This document shows positions 30,956 to 38,418 of a stretch of 56,155 nucleotides of DNA, piece by piece; within the stretch, counting starts at the first letter, position 1, and each line of letters opens with the position of its first letter. A program made the translations under genes and the position numbers. The notes under the pieces were generated by a model that saw nothing but the letters and a program-made list of their open reading frames with translations, had not been told where the DNA came from and did no database searches. The DNA lies in the IMG/VR virus record IMGVR_UViG_3300042907_001132, positions 1-56,155 of that record. The stretch is one strand, 5' to 3'. This DNA comes from a virus.

Positions 30956-32311
30956 CTATGTTCCGTTTTTTGTGCCGCCTAGGTGGTTGTACCACTTTAC
31001 GGCGGCGTATCGCATTCCGCTCGCTACCGGCTCGACACAGTGCATGTTCTCAAAGCCCGAGCTAAACACGACAATCTTGCCAGCGCCGCGAGTAATCCTG
31101 ACGTTTTTATGAGTAAACACTAAATCTCCACCAGTGTAGCCGTCATTTAGAAAAGCAGAGACAGAGACAACTCTAGGAAACTCTAAGCAGTCATCAACGT
31201 GATTATGGAAAGAGCCACCGCGCTCGTATCTTGTAAGCTGCCAGTTTGTCGACTGCAGCTCTCGTATGCTGTACATTTTTCTAAAGTCTTTGATGATTGG
31301 AGCCATGCCAGCTTCAAGACTTTCGTATAGTCTACGTATTGGGTCATGAACATGACACGACAGCTGGGTACTATTGATAAACTTAACGTAGCAGGTTCTA
31401 GCTTGGTAGTTAACAGTCGGATCTCGCTCCTCACTAAGCACCTGGGCAGGCTTCCAAAGCTTGTAGCACGAATTCTGCGCAAGACCCTTAAGAGTTTGAG
31501 CAGACTGTTTTGATATTTGGTATTGCACTATTCCTGGAGCAATCACAGTCTTTTCTTCAACAGACATGTCAACAAGTTCTGGCTCGTCGTCTGTGTACTC
31601 TCCAAGAATTTTGTCGTAAAGTGACAAAACGCCAGAGTAGTCATGACACGAGCAGACAGGTTGATTGATCGGTGCGTCGGGCATTGGAATGTACCGGTTT
31701 CTGTTAAAAAACCTAATGTCGCCGTCACTTCCATACCGCCCTATGTCATTTCCTCGAGTTTTCTTTTGAATCCAATGATCAGGCCGAGTAAAATGCATAA
31801 ACACCACAGTAGTGTGCACATCAGAGCGCCTAGAAGGATATGCAGGACGCGCGTGCGTATGCTGCTGCCCTGCAAAGATTATTCCTTCATTTTCATTTTG
31901 CTCGTATTCTTTTTCTTCTACAATTAGGTTCCACTTTGCGGTATTTTCAATTGTTAAATCAACTGTTGTCTGTGTTCCATTTTGATCTACGTGCTCCCAT
32001 AAGTGCGGAATACAGCCATTGATTGACTGATACCTGACAACAAAGAAATACGCTTTAAGCAAGGTGTCATCATTGAATACTTCTCTAGCTTTTTTCAAAG
32101 AAAATTCTTCAATGTCCTTAGAAAAACTGATTGGAGATTCCCATCGTCCCAGCATCGTATGGTAGTAGCTAGGGCCGTCTGGTCCGAGATTGAGGTCGTT
32201 TACGCTTTTCTTAACACGAGAAAACATTTCGTCTGGGAAGAATGATTTAATTACTACAGGTTCGCTGATTAGCGGATTTGGAAGCTCAAATTCAATTTTT
32301 CCATTTCGCAT
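30956..32311 (-). CDS. Tandem 2OG-Fe(II) oxygenase (prolyl-4-hydroxylase-like)
   Basis: A 451-aa protein from the ATG at 32311 (a TTG at 32326 is possible). The C-terminal domain (about 270-451) is a clear P4H-type dioxygenase: FHNHVDD gives the H-x-D pair, MHCVEPV the distal His, and GMRYAAVKW the 2OG-binding Arg ten residues later. The N-terminal domain (about 25-220) repeats the layout with LWEHVDQNG, QQHTHARPAYPS and VVFMHF, so both iron sites may be intact. A spacer with two close Cys (CSCHDYSG) joins them. Substrates could be virion proteins, or nucleobases given the neighbouring modification genes; unknown. Confidence 0.8.
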   Translation of the reverse strand: MRNGKIEFELPNPLISEPVVIKSFFPDEMFSRVKKSVNDLNLGPDGPSYYHTMLGRWESPISFSKDIEEFSLKKAREVFNDDTLLKAYFFVVRYQSINGCIPHLWEHVDQNGTQTTVDLTIENTAKWNLIVEEKEYEQNENEGIIFAGQQHTHARPAYPSRRSDVHTTVVFMHFTRPDHWIQKKTRGNDIGRYGSDGDIRFFNRNRYIPMPDAPINQPVCSCHDYSGVLSLYDKILGEYTDDEPELVDMSVEEKTVIAPGIVQYQISKQSAQTLKGLAQNSCYKLWKPAQVLSEERDPTVNYQARTCYVKFINSTQLSCHVHDPIRRLYESLEAGMAPIIKDFRKMYSIRELQSTNWQLTRYERGGSFHNHVDDCLEFPRVVSVSAFLNDGYTGGDLVFTHKNVRITRGAGKIVVFSSGFENMHCVEPVASGMRYAAVKWYNHLGGTKNGT

Positions 32312-32312
32312 A

Positions 32313-32549
32313 TCACCACTTGCCAAGCGGGCACTTTGCGTTTAGTAGTCGTGTTTTTAGATTCATAAAACAACCGCACTCAAGACACTGCTTAGTGACG
32401 CTTAAAAAGCGCTCGCAGCCTTGACACGTAGTGTATCGTGCTGCTGCAAGCTCTTCGCTAGATCTGGGAGCGTTTCGATTGATTAAATCTAGTGGAGTAA
32501 CTCCGCCATTTTTTTCTTTAAACAGTTGCCAAGGAGTTTTTTCAGACAT
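32313..32549 (-). CDS. DUF6171-like small zinc-finger protein
   Basis: A 78-aa protein, MSEKTPWQLFKEKNG, ending in a Cys-rich block TTCQGCERFLSVTKQCLECGCFMNL, split as CQGC, QCLECGC and a last Cys in AKCPLGKW. It is the common aquatic-phage small zinc-binding protein, often near 2OG oxygenases or structural genes. The ATG at 32549 overlaps the preceding stop by eight bases, with AGGAAG nine bases upstream. Function unknown. Confidence 0.68.
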   Translation of the reverse strand: MSEKTPWQLFKEKNGGVTPLDLINRNAPRSSEELAAARYTTCQGCERFLSVTKQCLECGCFMNLKTRLLNAKCPLGKW

Positions 32550-32934
32550 ATTGTCCACTTCCTGCGTATCTAACTGTTTCTCCGTTGCGAATTGTGGTTA
32601 CGTAAAATCCGTATTCGTCGTGGCGCCAGCCAGCACCAACGTGTTTTCCATTTTCAAGCGTAAGTTTAATGATTAACGGACTGCTCAGTAGTATTGCCGC
32701 AAGCATCTCACTTACAGTAGCCTCAACTGCACCAGCAGAAGAAGTAATTACAACAGCGCCAGGCTGGTCAACTGACGCTACGATGCTGGGCGAGTTTAGC
32801 AAATAGTTTTCGGCAAAAGACGGCTGAAAAGACTTTGTATACACAACTTCATTGTCAATCACAAATGCAATTGCAATGCCAGGATAGCCATCTCTTTCGG
32901 GGCTAAATGTAATGTCTGTTTCGGTTAAAATCAT
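32542..32934 (-). CDS. Hypothetical protein
   Basis: A 130-aa protein with an all-beta look: ITFSPERDGYPGIAIAF, EVVYTKSFQPSFAENYLL, then an Ala/Val-rich middle and GWRHDEYGFYVTTIRNGE. A GGAG lies nine bases before the ATG. I recognise no family. It overlaps the zinc-finger gene and follows the acetyltransferase-like gene by two bases, so it is part of the same transcript. Confidence 0.55.
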   Translation of the reverse strand: MILTETDITFSPERDGYPGIAIAFVIDNEVVYTKSFQPSFAENYLLNSPSIVASVDQPGAVVITSSAGAVEATVSEMLAAILLSSPLIIKLTLENGKHVGAGWRHDEYGFYVTTIRNGETVRYAGSGQYV

Positions 32935-32936
32935 AT

Positions 32937-33410
32937 TTATGCTCCGCCCGAACCGCTTATCAACTTAGATTTTGCGTATTTATTTGCAAATCCTGCACTT
33001 GCTGGAGTCATTTCAATATTGGTCCAAGCATCTTGATATGGGAAGCCTTGTCCAATCTCTTCTTCTCGTTGACTTGTAATAAAATCTGCCAACCTTGTCG
33101 CATATCCTTGACGTTGATAATTTGGGTGAGTAATAATAAACCACGGACGCTGTACGCCATTTTCATCCACGTAGCCTGCGTGTAAACAAATTAAATAGCC
33201 ATTGTCATCTCTGAACAATGTGTATCTAACTGATTTGATGGTTTCTGAATTGCCCCACTTAGGCGACCTTACTTCTTTAATCCGCTGCGAATAACCCTTG
33301 TTGTTGAGGTCGATTTCGCCAAATAAATTGACCATATCATCCCATAGTGTTGTAACCAATTCTTCGCTGACAATTGGGGCTATATCTGACCACGCATCAT
33401 TTGTTGTCAT
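32937..33410 (-). CDS. GNAT-like acetyltransferase
   Basis: A 157-aa protein starting MTTNDAWSDIAPIV at 33410, chosen over 33434 because AAGGAG stands eight bases upstream of 33410. GNAT features are YLICLHAGYVD (strand 4 region), PWFIITHPNYQRQGYATRLADF, with the acetyl-CoA loop Q-R-Q-G-Y-A, and a closing FANKYAKSKL. It may acetylate a protein or small molecule; the target is unknown. It is the last gene before the virion structural operon and the only clear acyltransferase in the window. Confidence 0.62.
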   Translation of the reverse strand: MTTNDAWSDIAPIVSEELVTTLWDDMVNLFGEIDLNNKGYSQRIKEVRSPKWGNSETIKSVRYTLFRDDNGYLICLHAGYVDENGVQRPWFIITHPNYQRQGYATRLADFITSQREEEIGQGFPYQDAWTNIEMTPASAGFANKYAKSKLISGSGGA

Positions 33411-33497
33411 CGTAAGCACTCCTTTTTTCTTCAACTAATTCAAGGCTTACCCAATTATAACTAAACAACCACTCATCCAAGGCAATTATCGATGGTT

Positions 33498-34784
33498 CTA
33501 CTGACACGAGTACACACCCTTCACGCCAACGCAAACGCCACAACATGGACCAATGTCGCCACAATCTGGACAAGGAGGTGTAACTGGTGGAGTAACAGGA
33601 GGTGTGACTGGAGGTGTGACTGGAGGTGTAACTGGTGGAGTAACAGGAGGTGTGACTGGAGGTGTGACTGGAGGTGTGACTGGAGGTGTGCATATCGCGC
33701 CCCAACCTGGTTCAATACATTGACCTGTTGTTACACAGCCATCTTCACCAAGTGAAACTTGTAGTTCCGAGCAATATCTGTACTCGCCGGGAATATCCGG
33801 TGGAACCACAGGTGGTGTCACAGGTGGTGTCACAGGTGGTGTCACAGGTGGTGTCACAGGTGGTGTCACAGGTGGTGTGCTAGATCCGCAGCCGGCGATG
33901 CAGTACTTTATCGTCTCAGACTCACCGTACATATAAGCGAATAAGGTGCCGTCATCCGATCCAGTCGTGTCAGTCGGGTCAAAGTAAAATGAGATAGCGT
34001 ACGGAGTGCCGGTCTGGCTTTCTTCAACGATAAACGGACGAAAATAGTATATGCCCTTTGAGTCAGTGCTGGCGTTGTCGGCGGGATCGCGTACTTCTAT
34101 GTTCTGCGCAACTACTTCGCCGTTTCCAATATTAACTCCTGCCGCAGATATTGCGCCGGTCCCGTCATTTCCTGACGGGTCTAAGATCATCGCTTGGTCG
34201 CCAGGATTGGTAGGAACAGTTCGAAGACTGCCGTCACCGTACACCGGGTCGAACACCCAGTCGCCAATCTGACCGGTAGTGGCGATCACTTCAATGCCGT
34301 TAAGTATACCTACGGTAATGTTGCCCGCGTCAAGGTTAGACACTGTGATCACACTTGCATCAATTGTTCCGGCTGTTATCTTGTTAGCGCTAATGCTAGC
34401 AAGTGCGTTGTCTCCTAGTTCAAATCCACCCCACGCGCTGCCTGTCCATCGATAAAACCTATTGTCATCATCAGTATCAAACCACAGGTCGCCGGTAGTG
34501 TGACTTGATCCCGATGGAGCTGTTGTTTGACGATATACCTTATTTTTTCCGTCGGCTGTAGTCTGCGCCGCGTCGGCCGCGTCCTGTGCGTCCTCAATTG
34601 ATCCTGAAACCTCAGTGCTGAGAATTGAAACTGTTACAGCGCCTTCTTCTAGTTTAGGTTCTCCTACGCTTCTGTCAGCGACTTTTCTAACAGACGGGCG
34701 TCGCGCCATACCGCGAACTCGACGATCAAGCCGGCTAACGTAGTTGCCAAGTCTGCGAAGACTTCTACGACGGTTACTCGCCAC
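33498..34784 (-). CDS. Tail protein with PPVT repeats and Cys-rich C-terminus
   Basis: A 428-aa protein. GTG at 34784 is favoured, with GGGAGG about nine bases before; a TTG at 34811 is possible. It starts Arg-rich, has a helical stretch IEDAQDAADAAQTTADGK, then DLWFDTDDDNRFYRWTGSAWGGF, a common phage fibre motif, and an ITAGTIDASVITVSNL type repeat typical of minor tail proteins. Two low-complexity hinges of PPVT repeats (five and nine copies) flank a Cys-containing segment, and the end is CPDCGDIGPCCGVCVG. It is the last gene of the tail operon and probably a baseplate-attached fibre. The PPVT hinges may act as flexible stalks. Confidence 0.75.
   Translation of the reverse strand: MASNRRRSLRRLGNYVSRLDRRVRGMARRPSVRKVADRSVGEPKLEEGAVTVSILSTEVSGSIEDAQDAADAAQTTADGKNKVYRQTTAPSGSSHTTGDLWFDTDDDNRFYRWTGSAWGGFELGDNALASISANKITAGTIDASVITVSNLDAGNITVGILNGIEVIATTGQIGDWVFDPVYGDGSLRTVPTNPGDQAMILDPSGNDGTGAISAAGVNIGNGEVVAQNIEVRDPADNASTDSKGIYYFRPFIVEESQTGTPYAISFYFDPTDTTGSDDGTLFAYMYGESETIKYCIAGCGSSTPPVTPPVTPPVTPPVTPPVTPPVVPPDIPGEYRYCSELQVSLGEDGCVTTGQCIEPGWGAICTPPVTPPVTPPVTPPVTPPVTPPVTPPVTPPVTPPVTPPCPDCGDIGPCCGVCVGVKGVYSCQ
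33574..33690 (-). repeat. 12-bp minisatellite coding (PPVT)9
   Basis: Nearly ten tandem copies of a 12-mer, GGAGGTGTGACT on the plus strand with slight variants (GGTGGAGTAACA). In the minus-strand protein they give nine PPVT units and a final PP. All units keep the reading frame. Copy-number change by slippage would alter the hinge length in steps of four residues. Confidence 0.85.
33799..33879 (-). repeat. 12-bp minisatellite coding (PPVT)5
   Basis: Tandem copies of GGTGGTGTCACA (plus strand) giving five PPVT units plus PPVVPPD. The codons differ consistently from the first array (TGTCAC versus TGTGAC), so the two arrays expanded independently from different founder units. Confidence 0.85.
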
Positions 34785-36759
34785 GACGATCAACCTCCCA
34801 CTCTGTGACAAGCTCTAGGCTAACTTGCTCTGGAAAAGAAGGGGTATCTGGCACGCTTACCTTGATTGAATCGATTTTTCTAACAAGAACAGTGTCGCGC
34901 ACCTCAAGGTCACTTGATAAGCGTTGACGAATAAACTCGTCGTTGGCGATGATCGAGCACCAGTCACCTGGAAAGTACGTTCCGACGACAGGGTTAAGCG
35001 AGCCGTTCACAGATATAGTTATATCTGCAACAGGCGGACGAAACTCGTTTAAGTAACGCGCAGCATGATCGTACAAAATCTGCTCGTCGCTTATGTCTTG
35101 TTTTTCTTCTTCTTGATCTAATAGCGGCCAGCCTGCTGCAAGAAGATCCGTAGCTGATGCCGCAGCGTACGGCTGGCTAATATCATCACCAAGATCCGGA
35201 ATATTGCCGACTACAAAAAATCTTGTGGCTGCATTTTCTGAAGACTCTTTGACGTCTATGTCGTTTATATTTCCTGGAAACTCAAATACAAGTTGGTCAG
35301 CGCCAAATCTGCTAATCGGCGAGACCTCGCCTGGCGCAGGAGGATTTGGAAAGTTGATTGGAATAAACACAAGTGTGCGTGTAAAAGATCCGGTAGTCGG
35401 GTCGTAGTCGCAGTCAACACGGTACTCAAAACCGTCAATTGAGTCGGAATATTCGTCTAGTTCTTCACCAACTGACTTAAGCAAATACCCACGGTACGTC
35501 GCGTTTTCTAGGTTTTTGTCGGCGTACCCTAAATCTGAGTAGTCAAGCCCAATATCAGCATTTGCTGGAAATTCTCCATAAGTACTTGACACAGCTGCTC
35601 TAACAATAGTTGCAGTTCCACTTGCCGCTACAGACGCAATTTTGTTAAGAGCGTACGTACTATATGTAAACGTAGTAGCGGTCGGAACTGAAGCAACGCT
35701 ATACATGCCGTTAAAAGTAATTTCATTCGCGCTAGTGCTGTCAACTCCAGCTACTGTGACGACGTTACCGACAGCTAGCCCGTGCGACGCAGAAGTTGTA
35801 AGAGTGGCTATTCCGGCAGTGTATGCTTTGTTAGTCACAGATAGAGTCACGTTAGACACTGCTGTTGAAGCAATGTTTGTTCCAGTAAGATCGTACGTAA
35901 ACGACGTTGACGTAGGTATTGAAGATACTTCGTATGTGCCGTCTAACGTCGAGTCGACGTTTTCTACTTGAACTGTCTGGCCTATGATTAAATTATGCGC
36001 CGTAGACGTGGTTAACGTCACTACGTTGGACGACAATTGCTTGTTTGTGACAGTGTACCTGGTCGCAGTTGCAGGTTCAATTTCATCATTAGGGAACTCT
36101 ATGTTTGTAAAATCAACAAGTGCGCTGTCGATTAGCTGTCGCATGTAGTCGTACGCATCGCTGCGCACGTACAGTGTGGTAAGAGTGTACGTTCCGTTTG
36201 GTATAGACGGAGCTGATACGTAAAAAACAGTGTCAGTAGGCGCTGGACTTGCTGCTACAACATAATAGCCATTGTACACAAAGTTGCCGACTTCATAAAA
36301 TATAAGCCGAATGCTTGAGCCAACTGGGACTTCGTAGTTTCCATTTTCAATAGTTACCTGCGCAACTCCGCTCGTAACTACAACTGTCACTTCAAAGTCA
36401 TGGGTGTACGTTTTCCAAATATTGCGATGGTAGAAGTAACTCGTCCACTCTGATCCATTTATTGTCATCACACGCTGTTTTGCGTTGTACGACCGACTCC
36501 AGATGATTCCACCCCAGACGCACACATTGTTTCTAACGACGTATATTGCAGTCTTGCCTGGCATCGTGCTCTCGTAAAGATTCAACGCCGCGTTGCCGTC
36601 AATTACTGGAATCTTGCCACTAAAATCTCCAGCGCCTTTGATGGCTCGTTCGTAGCTTACGCTTTTAAGAGGTATTTCAGCAATTACCGAATTACTTAAG
36701 ATGTCAGCGGTGAAGTATCGGTATACCGCTACGTTCTCATCGTAAAGTGGAGTTGCCAT
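34774..36759 (-). CDS. Minor tail protein, baseplate hub-like
   Basis: A 661-aa protein. SVSYERAIKGAGDFSGKIPV near the N-terminus and YVVRNNVCVWGGIIWSRSY match the actinophage minor tail proteins related to gp27/Tal-type hubs that close the tail tip. The segment from about 230 to 390 holds two tandem beta-modules (VTLTTSTAHNLIIGQTVQVE; IATLTTSASHGLAVGNVVTV) also found in the Dit-like and tail tube proteins. The C-terminal half returns to the hub fold, with VGTYFPGDWCSII and a Val-rich end. It overlaps the next gene by 11 bases. Confidence 0.75.
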   Translation of the reverse strand: MATPLYDENVAVYRYFTADILSNSVIAEIPLKSVSYERAIKGAGDFSGKIPVIDGNAALNLYESTMPGKTAIYVVRNNVCVWGGIIWSRSYNAKQRVMTINGSEWTSYFYHRNIWKTYTHDFEVTVVVTSGVAQVTIENGNYEVPVGSSIRLIFYEVGNFVYNGYYVVAASPAPTDTVFYVSAPSIPNGTYTLTTLYVRSDAYDYMRQLIDSALVDFTNIEFPNDEIEPATATRYTVTNKQLSSNVVTLTTSTAHNLIIGQTVQVENVDSTLDGTYEVSSIPTSTSFTYDLTGTNIASTAVSNVTLSVTNKAYTAGIATLTTSASHGLAVGNVVTVAGVDSTSANEITFNGMYSVASVPTATTFTYSTYALNKIASVAASGTATIVRAAVSSTYGEFPANADIGLDYSDLGYADKNLENATYRGYLLKSVGEELDEYSDSIDGFEYRVDCDYDPTTGSFTRTLVFIPINFPNPPAPGEVSPISRFGADQLVFEFPGNINDIDVKESSENAATRFFVVGNIPDLGDDISQPYAAASATDLLAAGWPLLDQEEEKQDISDEQILYDHAARYLNEFRPPVADITISVNGSLNPVVGTYFPGDWCSIIANDEFIRQRLSSDLEVRDTVLVRKIDSIKVSVPDTPSFPEQVSLELVTEWEVDRRGE

Positions 36760-36780
36760 ACGTCGCCCATCGCATTGTCA

Positions 36781-38418
36781 TTAACCTATCCAGCCTGATC
36801 GATAATAAACTACCATAGAGGCCGTGCCATTCGCTGCACCAGCGTCTTCAAACGTAATTTCATTTTGACCTGGTGCAAGAACAATCCAATCGACTAAAGT
36901 ATCAATCATTGACCGTGTGCTATCGGTGCTTCCGTTAAACGCGACTTCTTGATTGTAAGTGTCGATTTCAAGAACATCAACGGGTATTGAAGCCGTGCCA
37001 CTTTCTGCTGAAGAGCCAACGTTGGCGTTCGTCTTAGCATAGGTAAACGTTGTAGTTGTAGGAACGGTCAAGATAGTGTGCGTGCCGTCGTACACAGCGT
37101 CGCTGATGCTGACGGTCACGATATCGCCGGATAAGAAGCCGTGCGCAGCGCTGGTAGTAAGAGTTGCGACGTTGCCAGTCAGAGACGAGTTAGTTACGGA
37201 GCGAGAAGTTGCTGCACGAAGCGGTTGAACAATTGTAAGAAGCTCATCTGTAGCAGCGTTGTATATTTCACCAGGACCAGTCAGTGGTCCTGTTATCTCA
37301 AAGACGACAGTTACGTTAGTATTTCCATTGTTCGTGATCGTACGCGTTCCTGTCTCGACGGTTGAAGCATTTGATGCGGGAATAGTCGTCGTTGTATATC
37401 CGTCCTCCTGCTCCCAGTTCCACTCATACTTGATTGGGTCCGCCGCACGAAGCCCGATGCTAAACTCAGTGCGTCCACGAGCGTTAGTAGTTTCAATATT
37501 TGGTTTTCCGCTTAAGCGAACTCGAGAAGCTTTAGTTGGGTTCTCATTGACATACAGCCACGCGTTGCTGTATACGAGGCTCGTAGCTCTAATCAACTTG
37601 TCTCGAGCTGCTGGCACTAGCGAAGGATCAGGAGTCAAGAACACTCCGTCGAGCTCAATTTGCCTAGCCTTCCAACGCCCACGAACATCGTATGAACCGT
37701 CTCCCCAACCGCGCTCGATGTCAGAAACTTCTGGGTCCGGGTGTTCCCACCAGCCTTTTAGATCTGTAAGAACCCAAACAACATTGTTTTCATCTATCGT
37801 GCTAAGAATTAAGCCGTTTAGTTGAACGTCTGCGTTGAGTTTCATTCCCGTGATCCACGGGCGTGGCAGCGCTGTCAACGAGCGATTGACTACTGTTGTT
37901 TCGGTGGCCTGTGTCGGCTCGTCGATGTATAAATTGATGCTTGATGCTTGTTCAAACAGAACTGCGTCAACTAAGAACCTGTCTCCAGCAGTTCCAGCAG
38001 TTGGCTGAATGATGCTGATCATTACACCTGCTGCGGTTGCTGGCGCAGTCGCTAACTTAGCAAGACGGACCCACGAAGACCCAGCAGTCACCGCAGTTAA
38101 GGTGCTTGTAGTAGACGAGATAGAAGTTCCACCTGTAGTTGCGGTAAACCACTCGAGTTTAATCTGAAGGCTTCCGTCGTTGTACGCTTGAGGAATTTTT
38201 ACGTACGCTGCTACGGCGTAGCTTAGGTTTTGAGTAACGGCGATACGGCTTGCTAACGCGACACCAGAATTTGACGCTGCAGCCTTAGTGACTTCAAGAG
38301 ATGAACTACCAAAGTAGTAATCTGATGTTATGCGTGCAATTGTCGCGCTGCCAGCTGCAGACCAGCCAGTCGTGTTGGTTACGAATGACGGATTAGTTAC
38401 TAAGTTTACTCGACTCAT
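36781..38418 (-). CDS. Distal tail (Dit-like) protein with N-terminal carbohydrate-binding-like module
   Basis: A 545-aa protein. Residues 1-170 look like a CBM4/9-type jelly roll (NLVTNPSFVTNTTGWSAAG, SLQIKLEWFTATTGG, DRFLVDAVLFEQ). The central part has WEHPDPEVSDIERGWGDGSYDVRG-like wording of Dit/minor tail proteins of actinophages (split here as WEHPDPEVSD and RGWGDGSYD). Residues 405-480 hold one beta-module (VATLTTSAAHGFLSGDIVTV), and the end resembles the usual Dit C-terminal galectin-like domain (VDWIVLAPGQNEITF). It follows the tape measure gene with an ATGA overlap, the usual place for Dit. The CBM-like module may help host-surface binding. Confidence 0.75.
   Translation of the reverse strand: MSRVNLVTNPSFVTNTTGWSAAGSATIARITSDYYFGSSSLEVTKAAASNSGVALASRIAVTQNLSYAVAAYVKIPQAYNDGSLQIKLEWFTATTGGTSISSTTSTLTAVTAGSSWVRLAKLATAPATAAGVMISIIQPTAGTAGDRFLVDAVLFEQASSINLYIDEPTQATETTVVNRSLTALPRPWITGMKLNADVQLNGLILSTIDENNVVWVLTDLKGWWEHPDPEVSDIERGWGDGSYDVRGRWKARQIELDGVFLTPDPSLVPAARDKLIRATSLVYSNAWLYVNENPTKASRVRLSGKPNIETTNARGRTEFSIGLRAADPIKYEWNWEQEDGYTTTTIPASNASTVETGTRTITNNGNTNVTVVFEITGPLTGPGEIYNAATDELLTIVQPLRAATSRSVTNSSLTGNVATLTTSAAHGFLSGDIVTVSISDAVYDGTHTILTVPTTTTFTYAKTNANVGSSAESGTASIPVDVLEIDTYNQEVAFNGSTDSTRSMIDTLVDWIVLAPGQNEITFEDAGAANGTASMVVYYRSGWIG

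Noticed and set aside
33574-33879. CRISPR array
   Set aside because: The repeats are uninterrupted 12-mers in a coding frame (PPVT) without unique spacers, and no cas gene is nearby; the Cas4-like nuclease belongs to the recombination operon.
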